In this document: in pieces, positions 53,314 through 62,072 of the stretch
How the letters are laid out: every line of letters starts with the position of its first letter
How positions within the stretch are numbered: the stretch's first letter is position 1
Source: Mesorhizobium sp.
GTDB lineage: Bacteria; Pseudomonadota; Alphaproteobacteria; Rhizobiales; Rhizobiaceae
DNA: 64,000 nt
NCBI GenBank assembly: GCA_019635735.1
Contig: JAHBYX010000003.1
Coordinates: 434,001 to 498,000, forward strand
Reading direction: 5' to 3'
Program-made: the position numbers and the translations under genes
The notes under the pieces: model-generated
Told to the model about the DNA's origin: nothing
The model's database searches: none
Seen by the model: the letters and a program-made list of their open reading frames with translations, nothing else

Positions 53314-53329
53314 TGATCTACATCAATGC
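53310..53329. promoter_or_regulatory. Perfect 20-bp palindrome in the GntR/monooxygenase divergent promoter
   Basis: GCATTGATCTACATCAATGC is a perfect palindrome with 8-nt arms and a 4-nt spacer, 66 nt before the monooxygenase ATG. It also contains a perfect FNR consensus (TTGAT-CTAC-ATCAA, 53313-53326). The arms extend beyond the FNR core, which favours the adjacent GntR protein as its binder; dual use is possible. Confidence 0.7.
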
Positions 53330-53394
53330 GGATGCTACGCAAGACAAAAATGCGCGGCCGGAGCGGGATTTCCGCGGACCGCAGGAAGGACGCC

Positions 53395-54552
53395 ATGACG
53401 ATCGTTCCCATCACCTCGCCAGACCTCGACGCGGCGGAAGTGTCCTGGTTTTCGGCGCTGTGCTCCGACGACTACCGCTATCTCGGGGTGCCCGACGGCG
53501 CGCTGCGCTCGAGCTGGGAACACTGTTCGGACATCGTGAAGGAGGCGGAAGCGCAAGGGTTCCGCAACATCCTGTGCCCCTCCTCCTACCAGGTCGGCCA
53601 GGACACGCTCTCCTTCGTCGCCGGCTGCGCGCCGATCACCTCGCGGATCAATTTCCTGGCGGCGATCCGCTGCGGCGAGCTGCATCCGATCATGCTCGCC
53701 CGCACGGTGGCGACGCTCGACCACATGCTGGAAGGGCGACTCACACTGAACGTCATCTCGTCGGACTTCCCCGGCCAGACGGAAGACAGCGCCTACCGCT
53801 ACCGCCGCTCGCACGAGGTGGTTGAGATCCTGCGCCAGGCCTGGACGCGCGACCGGATCGACTTCGAGGGCGAGATTTACAGCTTCAAGGGTCTCACGAC
53901 CGACCCGGCAAAACCATACCAGCAGAACGGCGGACCGCTGCTCTATTTCGGCGGCTATTCGCCCGACGCCCTCGAGCTCTGCGGGGCGCAATGCGACGTC
54001 TACCTGATGTGGCCGGAGACGAAGGAGGAGCTCGCCGGACGCATGAAGGCGGTCCACGAGCGCGCCGCGGCGCATGGGCGCACCCTCGACTACGGGCTGA
54101 GGGTCCACATGATCGTGCGCGACACCGAGGCCGAGGCGCGCGAATACGCGCGCGAGCTCGTCTCGGTGCTCGACGACGAACAGGGCAAGGCGATCCGCGA
54201 GCGCGCCCACGATGCCCGCTCGCTCGGCGTCTCGCACCAGGCGAAGAACCGCGAGATCGCCGACGACGAAGGCTATGTCGAGCCGAATCTGTGGACCGGC
54301 ATCGGCCGGGCGCGCTCGGGCTGCGGGGCGGCGCTCGTCGGCTCGGCCGACCAGGTGCTCTCCGAGATCGAGGCCTATCAGCGGATGGGCATTCGCGCCT
54401 TCATCTTCTCCGGCTACCCCCATCTCGACGAATGTCGCCATTTCGGCACGAAGGTGCTGCCCGAGCTGAAAACCTGCTCGCTGCCGCAGGCCTACGGGCG
54501 CGTGCCGGCTGTCACACCGGCCACGCCCCTCGGCACAGGGGAACGACGCTGA
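53395..54552 (+). CDS. Flavin-dependent (LLM) sulfonate monooxygenase, SsuD/SmoC-like
   Basis: The 385-residue protein belongs to the LLM class and keeps the SsuD-like pattern: LRVHMIVRDT with Arg236 and His238, Trp206 in YLMWPE, and GYPHLDE with Tyr341 and His343. These residue numbers agree with what I recall for the sulfonate pocket of Agrobacterium SmoC, the sulfoquinovose monooxygenase; the recollection needs checking. It would cleave C-S bonds using FMNH2 from the next gene. ATG 53395 has AGGAAGG upstream. It overlaps the reductase by one base. Confidence 0.85.
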   Translation: MTIVPITSPDLDAAEVSWFSALCSDDYRYLGVPDGALRSSWEHCSDIVKEAEAQGFRNILCPSSYQVGQDTLSFVAGCAPITSRINFLAAIRCGELHPIMLARTVATLDHMLEGRLTLNVISSDFPGQTEDSAYRYRRSHEVVEILRQAWTRDRIDFEGEIYSFKGLTTDPAKPYQQNGGPLLYFGGYSPDALELCGAQCDVYLMWPETKEELAGRMKAVHERAAAHGRTLDYGLRVHMIVRDTEAEAREYARELVSVLDDEQGKAIRERAHDARSLGVSHQAKNREIADDEGYVEPNLWTGIGRARSGCGAALVGSADQVLSEIEAYQRMGIRAFIFSGYPHLDECRHFGTKVLPELKTCSLPQAYGRVPAVTPATPLGTGERR

Positions 54553-55118
54553 TGGAACGGGTAGCCCTCACGCCCGACCTGGCCATGTCGCGCAACTCGA
54601 TGTTCGCAGATGCCGACGGCGGTCCGGGTGCCGCATTGCCCAGCTTTGATGCGACGACGCTGCGCGGCGCCTTCGGCCGTTTCGCGACCGGCCTGACGGT
54701 GGTCACCGCGGCCTCGGAGGACGGACCGGTCGGCATCACGGCCAACAGCTTCTCCTCCGTTTCGCTCGACCCGCCGCTGGTACTCTGGTCGATCGCCCGT
54801 TCCTCGCGGCGCTTCGATGCCTTCGCCGGTGCGCGCTTCCAGGCCATCCACATCCTCGGTGCCGGGCAGATCGACCTCAGCCGCCGCTTCTTCCGCGACG
54901 GCCGCGACTTCGCCGGCCTAGACACTGAGCCCGGCCTCGGCGGCGTGCCGCTGATCAAGGGCGCGCTGGCGCTGCTCGAATGCGAGATCGTCAGCCGGAT
55001 GGACTGCGGCGACCATCTCGTGCTGATCGGCCACGTGCGCGCCATGGAGACGTCCGACGGCGAGCCGCTCGTCTTCGCCGCCGGGCGCTACGGGACGTTG
55101 GCGGCGTTTGCCTCATGA
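54552..55118 (+). CDS. NAD(P)H:flavin reductase (two-component monooxygenase partner)
   Basis: The 188-residue protein has the flavin reductase fold: FGRFATGLTVVTA near residue 37, GITANSFSSVSLDPPLVLWSIARSS, and GDHLVLIGHVRAME at the C-terminus. It reduces FMN for the LLM monooxygenase in front. The ATG overlaps the upstream stop (TGATG). The last 31 nt overlap the 3' end of the convergent LacI gene. Confidence 0.9.
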   Translation: MERVALTPDLAMSRNSMFADADGGPGAALPSFDATTLRGAFGRFATGLTVVTAASEDGPVGITANSFSSVSLDPPLVLWSIARSSRRFDAFAGARFQAIHILGAGQIDLSRRFFRDGRDFAGLDTEPGLGGVPLIKGALALLECEIVSRMDCGDHLVLIGHVRAMETSDGEPLVFAAGRYGTLAAFAS

Positions 55119-56185
55119 CGCACGGCCCTCGCCGCAGCCGTCGACTGCCGCAGCACCAGGTTGCAGGCGAGTTCGATGCGGCGCGGCGGCAGGGTAGCGA
55201 GCGACAGATCGTCGAGAAGGAGACTGAGCGCCGCCGCACCGATCTCGCGCATCGGGATATGCATCGTCGTCAGCGGCGGGCTGCAGAAGGCGGACAGCGG
55301 CAGGTCGTCCATGCCGACCACCGATACGTCGGCTGGCACGTTGAAGCCGGCGCGCTCGACGCCGCGGATCGCGCCGTAGGCCAGGCTGTCGCCGGCCGTC
55401 AGGACCGCGGTGAAGTCGAGCCCGCGATCCCGAATGCGGGCGGCGATCGCCTCCTCGGCGAGCTCCGGCAGCCAGTCCGGCACCTCGACGACGAGATCCT
55501 CGATCCCGGCGACGCCCTTCGCGGTGAGGGCGTCGCGCCAGCCCTCGAAGCGACGCTCGATGGTGCGCCGGCCGCGCCGCATCAGGAACAGAATGCGCCG
55601 GTGGCCGAGCGACAGCAGATGCTGCGCGGCGAACTGCGCGGCCGAGCGGTTGCAGGGCGTGACGCTGGAATGGCGCATCGCCGGATCGTCGCCATTGACC
55701 AGGACGATCGGCTTGCCGAAGCCCTCGGTCAGCGTCAGCACGTCGTCATCGTCGAGCGTAAGGAACAGGCAGCCGGCAACCGCCGGATCGTCGCTCGCCT
55801 CGCGCAGCAATGCTACCTCGTCGTCGGGCGTCGCGACGGGCCGCGTGACCAGTTCGACGCCCAGCGCCTGCGCGCGCTCCTTCAGCCCGTCCAGCACATG
55901 GAAGGTAAACTGGTTTCGGGAGTGGTCGATCATCGCGACGCTGCTGGCCGCCAGGATCACCTTGCGGTCGGCGATCGAGGCCGGAATGGCGTAGTGCAGC
56001 GCCCGCGCCGCCTCGATGATCTCCGCGCGAAGCTGATCGCGCACGCCGACGGCGCCGGCGAGCGCTCGCGAAGCGGTGCTGACCGACACGCCGCAGCGCC
56101 TGGCCACCTCCTCGAGACGGATACGGCGGTTGGGCCGCCCCCTCTTGGCCTGCGCGATGATCACCTCCCTCGTGCTCATCACCAT
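55088..56185 (-). CDS. LacI-family transcriptional regulator
   Basis: The 365-residue protein has the N-terminal HTH and hinge (IRLEEVARRCGVSVSTASRALAGAVGVRDQLRAEI) and a periplasmic-binding-like effector domain (LSLGHRRILFLMRRGRRTIERRFEG, VSVVGMDDLPLSAFCSPPLTTMHIP). It is divergent from the hydrolase/KduI operon and probably represses it. I used ATG 56185 because a longer ORF start (56242) would include a candidate operator. Confidence 0.9.
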   Translation of the reverse strand: MVMSTREVIIAQAKRGRPNRRIRLEEVARRCGVSVSTASRALAGAVGVRDQLRAEIIEAARALHYAIPASIADRKVILAASSVAMIDHSRNQFTFHVLDGLKERAQALGVELVTRPVATPDDEVALLREASDDPAVAGCLFLTLDDDDVLTLTEGFGKPIVLVNGDDPAMRHSSVTPCNRSAAQFAAQHLLSLGHRRILFLMRRGRRTIERRFEGWRDALTAKGVAGIEDLVVEVPDWLPELAEEAIAARIRDRGLDFTAVLTAGDSLAYGAIRGVERAGFNVPADVSVVGMDDLPLSAFCSPPLTTMHIPMREIGAAALSLLLDDLSLATLPPRRIELACNLVLRQSTAAARAVRHEANAANVP

Positions 56186-56204
56186 GCTGCAAAAAATTTT
56201 CAGA

Positions 56205-56212
56205 TTGCGCAA
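56205..56212. promoter_or_regulatory. Possible LacI-type operator core
   Basis: TTGCGCAA is an 8-nt palindrome with a central CG-type step, between the LacI gene and the GH105-like gene. It lies in an AT-rich patch (56190-56220). LacI-family sites often have such a core. The flanks are not symmetric. Confidence 0.35.
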
Positions 56213-56275
56213 GAAAAATTGATGTGGGAAGTTTCGCGGCAAGGCGACCGACAGAGGGCGTCACCGGGAGGAGTT

Positions 56276-57376
56276 ATGGCTGTATCAGCCGCGCACGTTC
56301 GCACGGCCCTCGACAGGCTGGTCGCCGGCATGACCGGCCTGCGCGCCGACGGTCGCTTCGACGAACCCAATCTCGACGGCACGCCCGGCGACTATGTCAG
56401 TTTCGACAGCTGGGAATGGCCGCAGGGCGTCGGTCTCTACGGCCTCGTCAAGCTGTGGGCGCGGACCGGCGACGCGAGCCTGCTCGCCACCATCGAGGAC
56501 TGGTACGACCGCCGCATCGCCGCCGGCCTGCCCGCGATGAATGTCAACACGACCGCGCCGATGCTGGCGCTTTCCGAGCTGTGGCGTCGCCAGCGCCAGC
56601 CCCGCTTCGAACCGGTGCTGCGCGACTGGGCGCGCCGTGTCGTCGAGACCATGCCGCGCACGCCGGAAGGCGGCTTCCAGCACAATGTCTCCGACAAGAT
56701 CAACGACGACGAGCTGTGGGACGACACGCTGTTCATGGTCGCGCTGTTTCTCGCTTCCTTCGGCCAGGCGACCGGAGAGCGCCGGTTCGTCGACGAGGCG
56801 GAACGTCAGTTCCTCGTCCATGCGCGCTATCTCGCCGACATCCACTCGGGCCTGTGGTTCCACGGCTGGACGTTCCGCGGCCGGCACAATTTCGCCCGCG
56901 CGCTCTGGGGCCGCGGCAATTCGTGGATCACGGTCGGCATTCTCGACCTTGTCGACATGGCCGACATCTCGCCTTCGGTGCGCGCCTATCTGCTCGGCGT
57001 GCTGGAGACGCAGATCGCGGCGCTGTTGAGGCTGCAGGCGCCGTCCGGCGCGTGGCGCACCCTGCTCGACGATCCGGCGTCCTACGAGGAAATCTCGGCC
57101 ACGGCCGGGTTCGGCTATGGACTGATGAAAGCCGCCCGCATCGGCCTCGGACCCGCCGAATGGCGCAAGGCCGGCCTGAAGGCGCTCGCGGCGGTGCTGG
57201 CCAATGTGGGCGACGACGGCGTCGTGGCCAACGTGTCCTACGGCACGCGCATGGGCCACGACCTGCAATTCTATCGCGACATTCCCATCCAGCCGACCGG
57301 CTACGGACAGGCGCTCGCAATCCTGTGTCTCGCCGAGGGGCTGGAGAACCCGAACGAAATGACGGAGGCCGCGTGA
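56276..57376 (+). CDS. GH88/GH105-like unsaturated uronyl hydrolase
   Basis: The 366-residue cytosolic protein has an (alpha/alpha)6-barrel pattern: WEWPQGVGLYGLVKLWA, a catalytic-region Trp148-Asp149-Asp150-Thr151 in DELWDDTLFMVALFLA, the HGWTFRGRHNFARALWGRGNSW segment and ISATAGFGYGLMKAARIG. Such enzymes remove the unsaturated uronic acid that lyases leave on pectin or GAG oligosaccharides. The next gene encodes KduI, which uses that product. ATG 56276 has GGGAGGAG upstream. Confidence 0.9.
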   Translation: MAVSAAHVRTALDRLVAGMTGLRADGRFDEPNLDGTPGDYVSFDSWEWPQGVGLYGLVKLWARTGDASLLATIEDWYDRRIAAGLPAMNVNTTAPMLALSELWRRQRQPRFEPVLRDWARRVVETMPRTPEGGFQHNVSDKINDDELWDDTLFMVALFLASFGQATGERRFVDEAERQFLVHARYLADIHSGLWFHGWTFRGRHNFARALWGRGNSWITVGILDLVDMADISPSVRAYLLGVLETQIAALLRLQAPSGAWRTLLDDPASYEEISATAGFGYGLMKAARIGLGPAEWRKAGLKALAAVLANVGDDGVVANVSYGTRMGHDLQFYRDIPIQPTGYGQALAILCLAEGLENPNEMTEAA

Positions 57377-58206
57377 TGCGCGTGCTCTACGGCACCTCGC
57401 CGGCCGACATGGCCGCTATGGACACCGACCGGCTGCGGGACGAGTTCCTGGTGGAGGATCTGTTCTCTCCGGGCGAACTCGTCTTCGTCTACACCCATGT
57501 CGACCGAATGATCCTGGGCGGCGCGGTGCCGCTCGGCCAGCCCCTCGCCTTCGGCGACGGTAAGGATGTCGGCACCGACCTGTTTTTCACCGCCCGCGAG
57601 ATGGGCATCGCCAATCTCGGCGGCGCGGGCAGCGTCACCATCGACGGCGTGCGTTATGCGGTCGCCAACCGCGACATCGTCTATGTCGGCCGCGGCGCCC
57701 GCTCGGTGACGCTGCAAAGCGATAACGCGGCCAGGCCTGCCCGCTTCTACATGAACTCGGTGCCGGCCGGCGCCGACATCCCGCACCGGCTGATCACGAG
57801 GGCTGAGGGCAAGGCGCTCGACCTGGGCGATGCCGCCCGCTCCAACAAGCGCCGGCTGGTGATGTATATTCATCCGGAGGTGGCGCCGTCCTGCCTGCTC
57901 CTGATGGGCATCACCGACCTCGCGCCCGGCAGCGTCTGGAACACCATGCCGCCGCATCTGCACGAGCGGCGCATGGAAGCCTACTGCTATTTCGACCTCG
58001 CCGAGGAAGACCGGGTGATCCACCTCATGGGCCGCCCCGACAACACCCGCCACCTGATCGTCGCCGACGGCAACGCGCTGATCTCGCCGGCCTGGTCGAT
58101 CCATATGGGATCGGGCACGGGACCCTATGCCTTCGTGTGGGGCATGACCGGCGAGAACCAGGCCTATACCGACGTCGATCCGGTGGCCGTCAAGGACCTT
58201 CGATGA
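57376..58206 (+). CDS. kduI: 5-dehydro-4-deoxy-D-glucuronate isomerase
   Basis: The 276-residue cupin enzyme isomerises 5-keto-4-deoxyuronate, the released unsaturated uronic acid, to 2-keto-3-deoxy-sugar acid precursors. The zinc ligands are visible as His194, His196 and Glu201 in HLHERRMEAYCYF, with the fourth histidine expected in the NTRHLIV region. It has the family start DEFLVEDLF. TGATG overlap with the preceding gene and 4-nt overlap with the next indicate one operon. Confidence 0.95.
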   Translation: MRVLYGTSPADMAAMDTDRLRDEFLVEDLFSPGELVFVYTHVDRMILGGAVPLGQPLAFGDGKDVGTDLFFTAREMGIANLGGAGSVTIDGVRYAVANRDIVYVGRGARSVTLQSDNAARPARFYMNSVPAGADIPHRLITRAEGKALDLGDAARSNKRRLVMYIHPEVAPSCLLLMGITDLAPGSVWNTMPPHLHERRMEAYCYFDLAEEDRVIHLMGRPDNTRHLIVADGNALISPAWSIHMGSGTGPYAFVWGMTGENQAYTDVDPVAVKDLR

Positions 58207-60710
58207 ACATGGCCGCCCGCACCCTCTCTGCAAACCCAGCGCTCCGCCGCCCGCTCGGCGTGGGCCAGCCGGTCGTATACTGGCGACTCGGCTCGACGCA
58301 GGAAGCGCGCTACGACGTCGCCGACCAGCCGATGAAGGGCGAGATGGACCCCTTCTTCTTCCTGACCAAGCACAAGAACTTCATCCCGCACGAATATCCC
58401 TGCCGCACGCAGTTCGCGGCCGAGCGCCGCGGCAGGCGCCCGGTGCCGACGGTCGACGCGTACGCGCATCGGGTCTGGCTGCCCTTCGCCTCGCCGCGCG
58501 TCGACCTGTCTGGCTTCTGGTTCCGCCCGACCGTCCTCGGCACCTGGGCCGAGACCGCGATCGAAGCGCAGGCCGCGGGAACGGCACGGCTGCGCCTGCG
58601 CACCTGCGGCGGGGCGATCATCTTCGTCAACGGCGAGGAAGCCGGCTGGATGGCGCCCTACGGCCGCAACCTCGAATCCGCCGAGGAGTTCGACGTGTCG
58701 CTGCGCGCCGGCGGCAACGAGATCCGCATCTGGTTCGACGATCTCGCCGAACGCGACGCCCGCTACTATTTCCAGCTCGACTATCTCTTCGGCCCCGCCG
58801 TGGCGCATGCGCTGCCCGTTCCGGTCGACGCGGCCCTCGCCGATGCGATCGAAGCGGCGCTGGACGGCATGCACTTCGAGCGACCCGCCTATTCCGACGG
58901 CGAGGTGGCGCTGTTGCTCGACCGGCCGCTGCCGGTCGATGTCGGCGTCAACGTGCAGATCGAGGGCGATTTCATGTCGATCGAGGCGCCGGTGCGCTTC
59001 GACATCGAGCTACCGGCAGGGGCCACGCGGATCGCCGTCGCCGACACCGAGGCGCTGCCGGCCGATTTCCGCCATTTCAAGGTCACGCTCTCGACCGGCG
59101 ATTTCGCGGCGGCACGGACATATGGCGTGGAAATCTGCCATGCCCTCCGCCAGGGCGAGGCCCCGGCGACGCTGAAGGCGCGCATCGACGAGGCACTGGC
59201 CGAGGTCGCCGACCACGCAGAGGCCGACACCGTCCGCGCGCTGGCGCGGCTCGCGATCGGGCGCACCGGTGGCGAGACGGAGGCGATGATCGCCGGCGCG
59301 CTGCCGATGATCGAGGACTGCCACGACTGCGCCGACTTCATCTTGGTGCCGCTCTTATGGTCGCGGAAGGCCTATGACGGAGCTCTGGATCCCGCCCTGC
59401 GTCAGCGGATCGACGGCGCCATCCTCGGCTATCGTTACTGGATGGACGAGCCCGGCAACGACGTGCAGTGGTATTTCTCGGAGAACCACGCGCTCCTGTT
59501 TCACACCGCAGCGTACCTTGCCGGTCACATCCTGCCCGACGCCCGCTTCGTGCGGTCGGGGCGCTTGGGACGGGAGCAGTCGGCGGTGGGTGCCGCCCGT
59601 GTGCGCGCCTGGCTCGACCATTTCGAAGCCTGGGAGATGGCCGAGTTCAACTCGGCTCCTTATTTTCCGATCGACCTCAAGGGTCTTTGCGCCCTCTACG
59701 CGCTGGCACCGGACGTCGACATTTCCGCCCGCGCCGGCGCCGGAATCCTGCGTCTGCTCGAGGTCGTGGCGCGCTCCGCCCATCACGGCATCCTGACCGG
59801 CGCGCAGGGACGCTCCTACGAACACACGCTTCGCGCGTCCCGCTCGCTCGAACTGTCCGGTATCAGCCGCATGGTCTGGGGCAAGGGCAATTACGGCATG
59901 CGCTTCCATGCCCTGCCGCAGCTGGCGCTGTGCCTGCGCGACCACGGGCTCGTCGTGCCCGGCGAACTCGCGGCGATCGCTTCGGTCGAAGACGACAGCG
60001 CCTGGGAATGGTGCTTCGCACAGGGCCAGGACAGGTTCGCGCGGCTCTATCACCACAAGACCCGCAACCATGCCATGGGCAGCGCCGCCGGCTACCGCTG
60101 GAACCAGTGGGGCTACCAGGAGACGGTGATCCACATCCGTCTCGGCGACAATCCCGATGCTCAGATCTGGATCAACCATCCCGGCGAAGTGCTGCAGTCG
60201 GGCTATGGCCGCCCGTCCTACTGGGGCGGCAGCGGCACCTTGCCCCGGGTGCACCAGTATCGCGATCTCGCGGTCGTGCGGTTCGACTGCTCCGACGAGC
60301 AGCCCGATTTCACCCATGCCTGGTTCCCGCAAAGCGTCTTCGACGCGACGCGCGTCGCCGGCAATCTGGCGCTGGCGGAGGCCGGCAACGCCTTCGTGAT
60401 GCTGAAGACGTCGGCCCCCCTCGCGCAGGTTGCCAGCGGGCCGACGGCCGGCAACGAACTGCGCGTTCCGGGACGGCAGGCGACCTGGATCGTCAGGCTG
60501 GGCAGCCGCGCTGCAGCCGGCTCGCTCGATGGATTTGCCGGCACATTCTCGACCCTCGACGTCGTCGCCGGCGAGGACGGGGAACTGCTGGTCGAGGATC
60601 CGGAATACGGCCTCGTTCGCTTCAGCGCCGACGGCAGCGCGCGCGCGCAGGACAGGGTCGTCGACCCTTCACAATGGACGGTGCAAGGTCGGGCGACACG
60701 CCTCGGATAG
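58203..60710 (+). CDS. Uncharacterised 835-residue multidomain protein (candidate carbohydrate-active enzyme)
   Basis: I recognise no family. Domain outline by eye: residues about 100-205 look like a jelly-roll carbohydrate-binding-like domain (RLRTCGGAIIFVNGEEAG, EFDVSLRAGGNEIRIWFDD); residues about 330-620 are alpha-helical, toroid-like, with DVQWYFSENHALLF (Glu427-Asn428-His429), LSGISRMVWGKGNYG and repeated aromatic/His pairs; residues about 640-835 form beta-strand-rich tails. That layout, alpha-toroid plus beta-sandwich, is shared by several polysaccharide lyase and hydrolase families. It has no signal peptide, so it should act on imported oligosaccharides, between kduI and the ABC importer. 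Confidence 0.6.
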   Translation: MNMAARTLSANPALRRPLGVGQPVVYWRLGSTQEARYDVADQPMKGEMDPFFFLTKHKNFIPHEYPCRTQFAAERRGRRPVPTVDAYAHRVWLPFASPRVDLSGFWFRPTVLGTWAETAIEAQAAGTARLRLRTCGGAIIFVNGEEAGWMAPYGRNLESAEEFDVSLRAGGNEIRIWFDDLAERDARYYFQLDYLFGPAVAHALPVPVDAALADAIEAALDGMHFERPAYSDGEVALLLDRPLPVDVGVNVQIEGDFMSIEAPVRFDIELPAGATRIAVADTEALPADFRHFKVTLSTGDFAAARTYGVEICHALRQGEAPATLKARIDEALAEVADHAEADTVRALARLAIGRTGGETEAMIAGALPMIEDCHDCADFILVPLLWSRKAYDGALDPALRQRIDGAILGYRYWMDEPGNDVQWYFSENHALLFHTAAYLAGHILPDARFVRSGRLGREQSAVGAARVRAWLDHFEAWEMAEFNSAPYFPIDLKGLCALYALAPDVDISARAGAGILRLLEVVARSAHHGILTGAQGRSYEHTLRASRSLELSGISRMVWGKGNYGMRFHALPQLALCLRDHGLVVPGELAAIASVEDDSAWEWCFAQGQDRFARLYHHKTRNHAMGSAAGYRWNQWGYQETVIHIRLGDNPDAQIWINHPGEVLQSGYGRPSYWGGSGTLPRVHQYRDLAVVRFDCSDEQPDFTHAWFPQSVFDATRVAGNLALAEAGNAFVMLKTSAPLAQVASGPTAGNELRVPGRQATWIVRLGSRAAAGSLDGFAGTFSTLDVVAGEDGELLVEDPEYGLVRFSADGSARAQDRVVDPSQWTVQGRATRLG

Positions 60711-60722
60711 GAGTTCTTGAAG

Positions 60723-60749
60723 CCGGCCCGCGGGAGGAATGCGGGCCGG
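60723..60749 (+). terminator. GC-rich hairpin between the 835-residue gene and the ABC importer
   Basis: CCGGCCCGC (60723-60731) pairs with GCGGGCCGG (60741-60749) across a 9-nt loop, in the 94-nt gap. There is no T-run. It may be an RNA stabiliser or partial terminator that raises the binding-protein message. Confidence 0.6.
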
Positions 60750-60804
60750 GCGAGACGACACAACTGGTCAGCGGGAACGACCCGCGTTTTGGGAGGAGAC
60801 TGAA

Positions 60805-62070
60805 ATGAGAAAGACAGGAACCGTTCTGGCGGCCATGGCCGCGAGCCTGCTGGCTACCAGCGCGCTCGCCGGCGAAGTCAGGGTCATGTGGTATTCCGAC
60901 GGCGTCGAGGGCGAGGTCATCCAGGACCTGCTCAACCGCTTTATGAAGGACAATCCCGACATCAAGGTGACGCTCGACAACGTCGCCTACAAGGTCATCC
61001 AGGAGCAGCTGCCGATCCAGCTCGAATCCGGACAGGGGCCCGACATCGCGCGCGTCACCAACCTCAAGGAGCTGGCGCAGCACTGGCTCGACCTGCGCCC
61101 GCACCTCGCCGACGCCAAATACTGGGAGGACAATTTCGGCGCCCAGGCCGACTGGATGCGCCCGGACGGCTCGGACGCGATCACCGGCTTCATGACGCAG
61201 CTGACGCTGACCGGCGGCTTCGCCAACAAGACCCTGTTCGAGCAGGCCGGCGTTGCCCTGCCCGGCGACAAGGCCACCTGGGACGACTGGGTCAAGGCGT
61301 CGGCCGAGGTGATGAAGAGCCAGCAGACCGCGGCCGCCTTCGGCATCGACCGCTCCGGCCATCGCATCTCGGGGCCGAACGTCTCCTACGGGGCCAACTA
61401 CATCGGCGCCGACGGAAAGCCGGCCAAGGTCGACGACGGCACCAAGGCATTCGCCACCCGCCTGGTCGACTGGACCGCGCAGGGCCTGATGCTGAAGGAA
61501 ACCTGGGTCTCGGCCGCAGGCTCCACCTACCGGGCCGCCGCCGACGATTTCATCAACGCGCAGATCCCGTTCTACTATTCGGGCAGCTGGCAGGTCGCCA
61601 ACCTGTCGACCAAGATCGGCGACAGCTTCGACTGGGTGGCCACGGGCTCGCCCTGCGGCACCGCGGGCTGCTCCGGCCTCAAGGGCGGCGCCGCCCTTGT
61701 CGCCATCAAATACACCAAGAACCCCACCGACGTGGCGAAGGTGATGGAGTATCTCGCCAGCGAGGCGGTGGTGAAGGAGTTCTCCGAGCGCACCCTGTTC
61801 CTGCCGGCCCACAAGGCTGTCGTGGAGAAAGGCGGCCTGAGCTGGGTCACGAAGGACAAGAATGTCGGCCCCGCGCTCGACGCCTTCGTGAAGTCGTCCG
61901 GCGAGACGCTTCCGGCCTCCGATGCGCTGCCGGCGTGGAAGTGGGCGTCCGCCTACTACGGCGCACTCGTCACGCGCATCAGCCAGGTCATGGCCGGGGA
62001 GATGTCGCTCGACGACGCCTGGGCCAAGATCGATCAGGACATCGCCGACAAGGTCGCCCAGGCGAAGTGA
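60805..62070 (+). CDS. Carbohydrate ABC transporter substrate-binding protein (family 1)
   Basis: The 421-residue periplasmic protein has a signal peptide (MRKTGTVLAAMAASLLATSALA) and a type II solute-binding fold (VMWYSDGVEGEVIQDLLNRFMKDNPDIKV, ESGQGPDIARVTNLKELA). It binds an oligosaccharide or uronate-containing glycan judging from the neighbours. GGAGGAG precedes ATG 60805. It is followed by two permease genes. Confidence 0.92.
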   Translation: MRKTGTVLAAMAASLLATSALAGEVRVMWYSDGVEGEVIQDLLNRFMKDNPDIKVTLDNVAYKVIQEQLPIQLESGQGPDIARVTNLKELAQHWLDLRPHLADAKYWEDNFGAQADWMRPDGSDAITGFMTQLTLTGGFANKTLFEQAGVALPGDKATWDDWVKASAEVMKSQQTAAAFGIDRSGHRISGPNVSYGANYIGADGKPAKVDDGTKAFATRLVDWTAQGLMLKETWVSAAGSTYRAAADDFINAQIPFYYSGSWQVANLSTKIGDSFDWVATGSPCGTAGCSGLKGGAALVAIKYTKNPTDVAKVMEYLASEAVVKEFSERTLFLPAHKAVVEKGGLSWVTKDKNVGPALDAFVKSSGETLPASDALPAWKWASAYYGALVTRISQVMAGEMSLDDAWAKIDQDIADKVAQAK

Positions 62071-62072
62071 CG

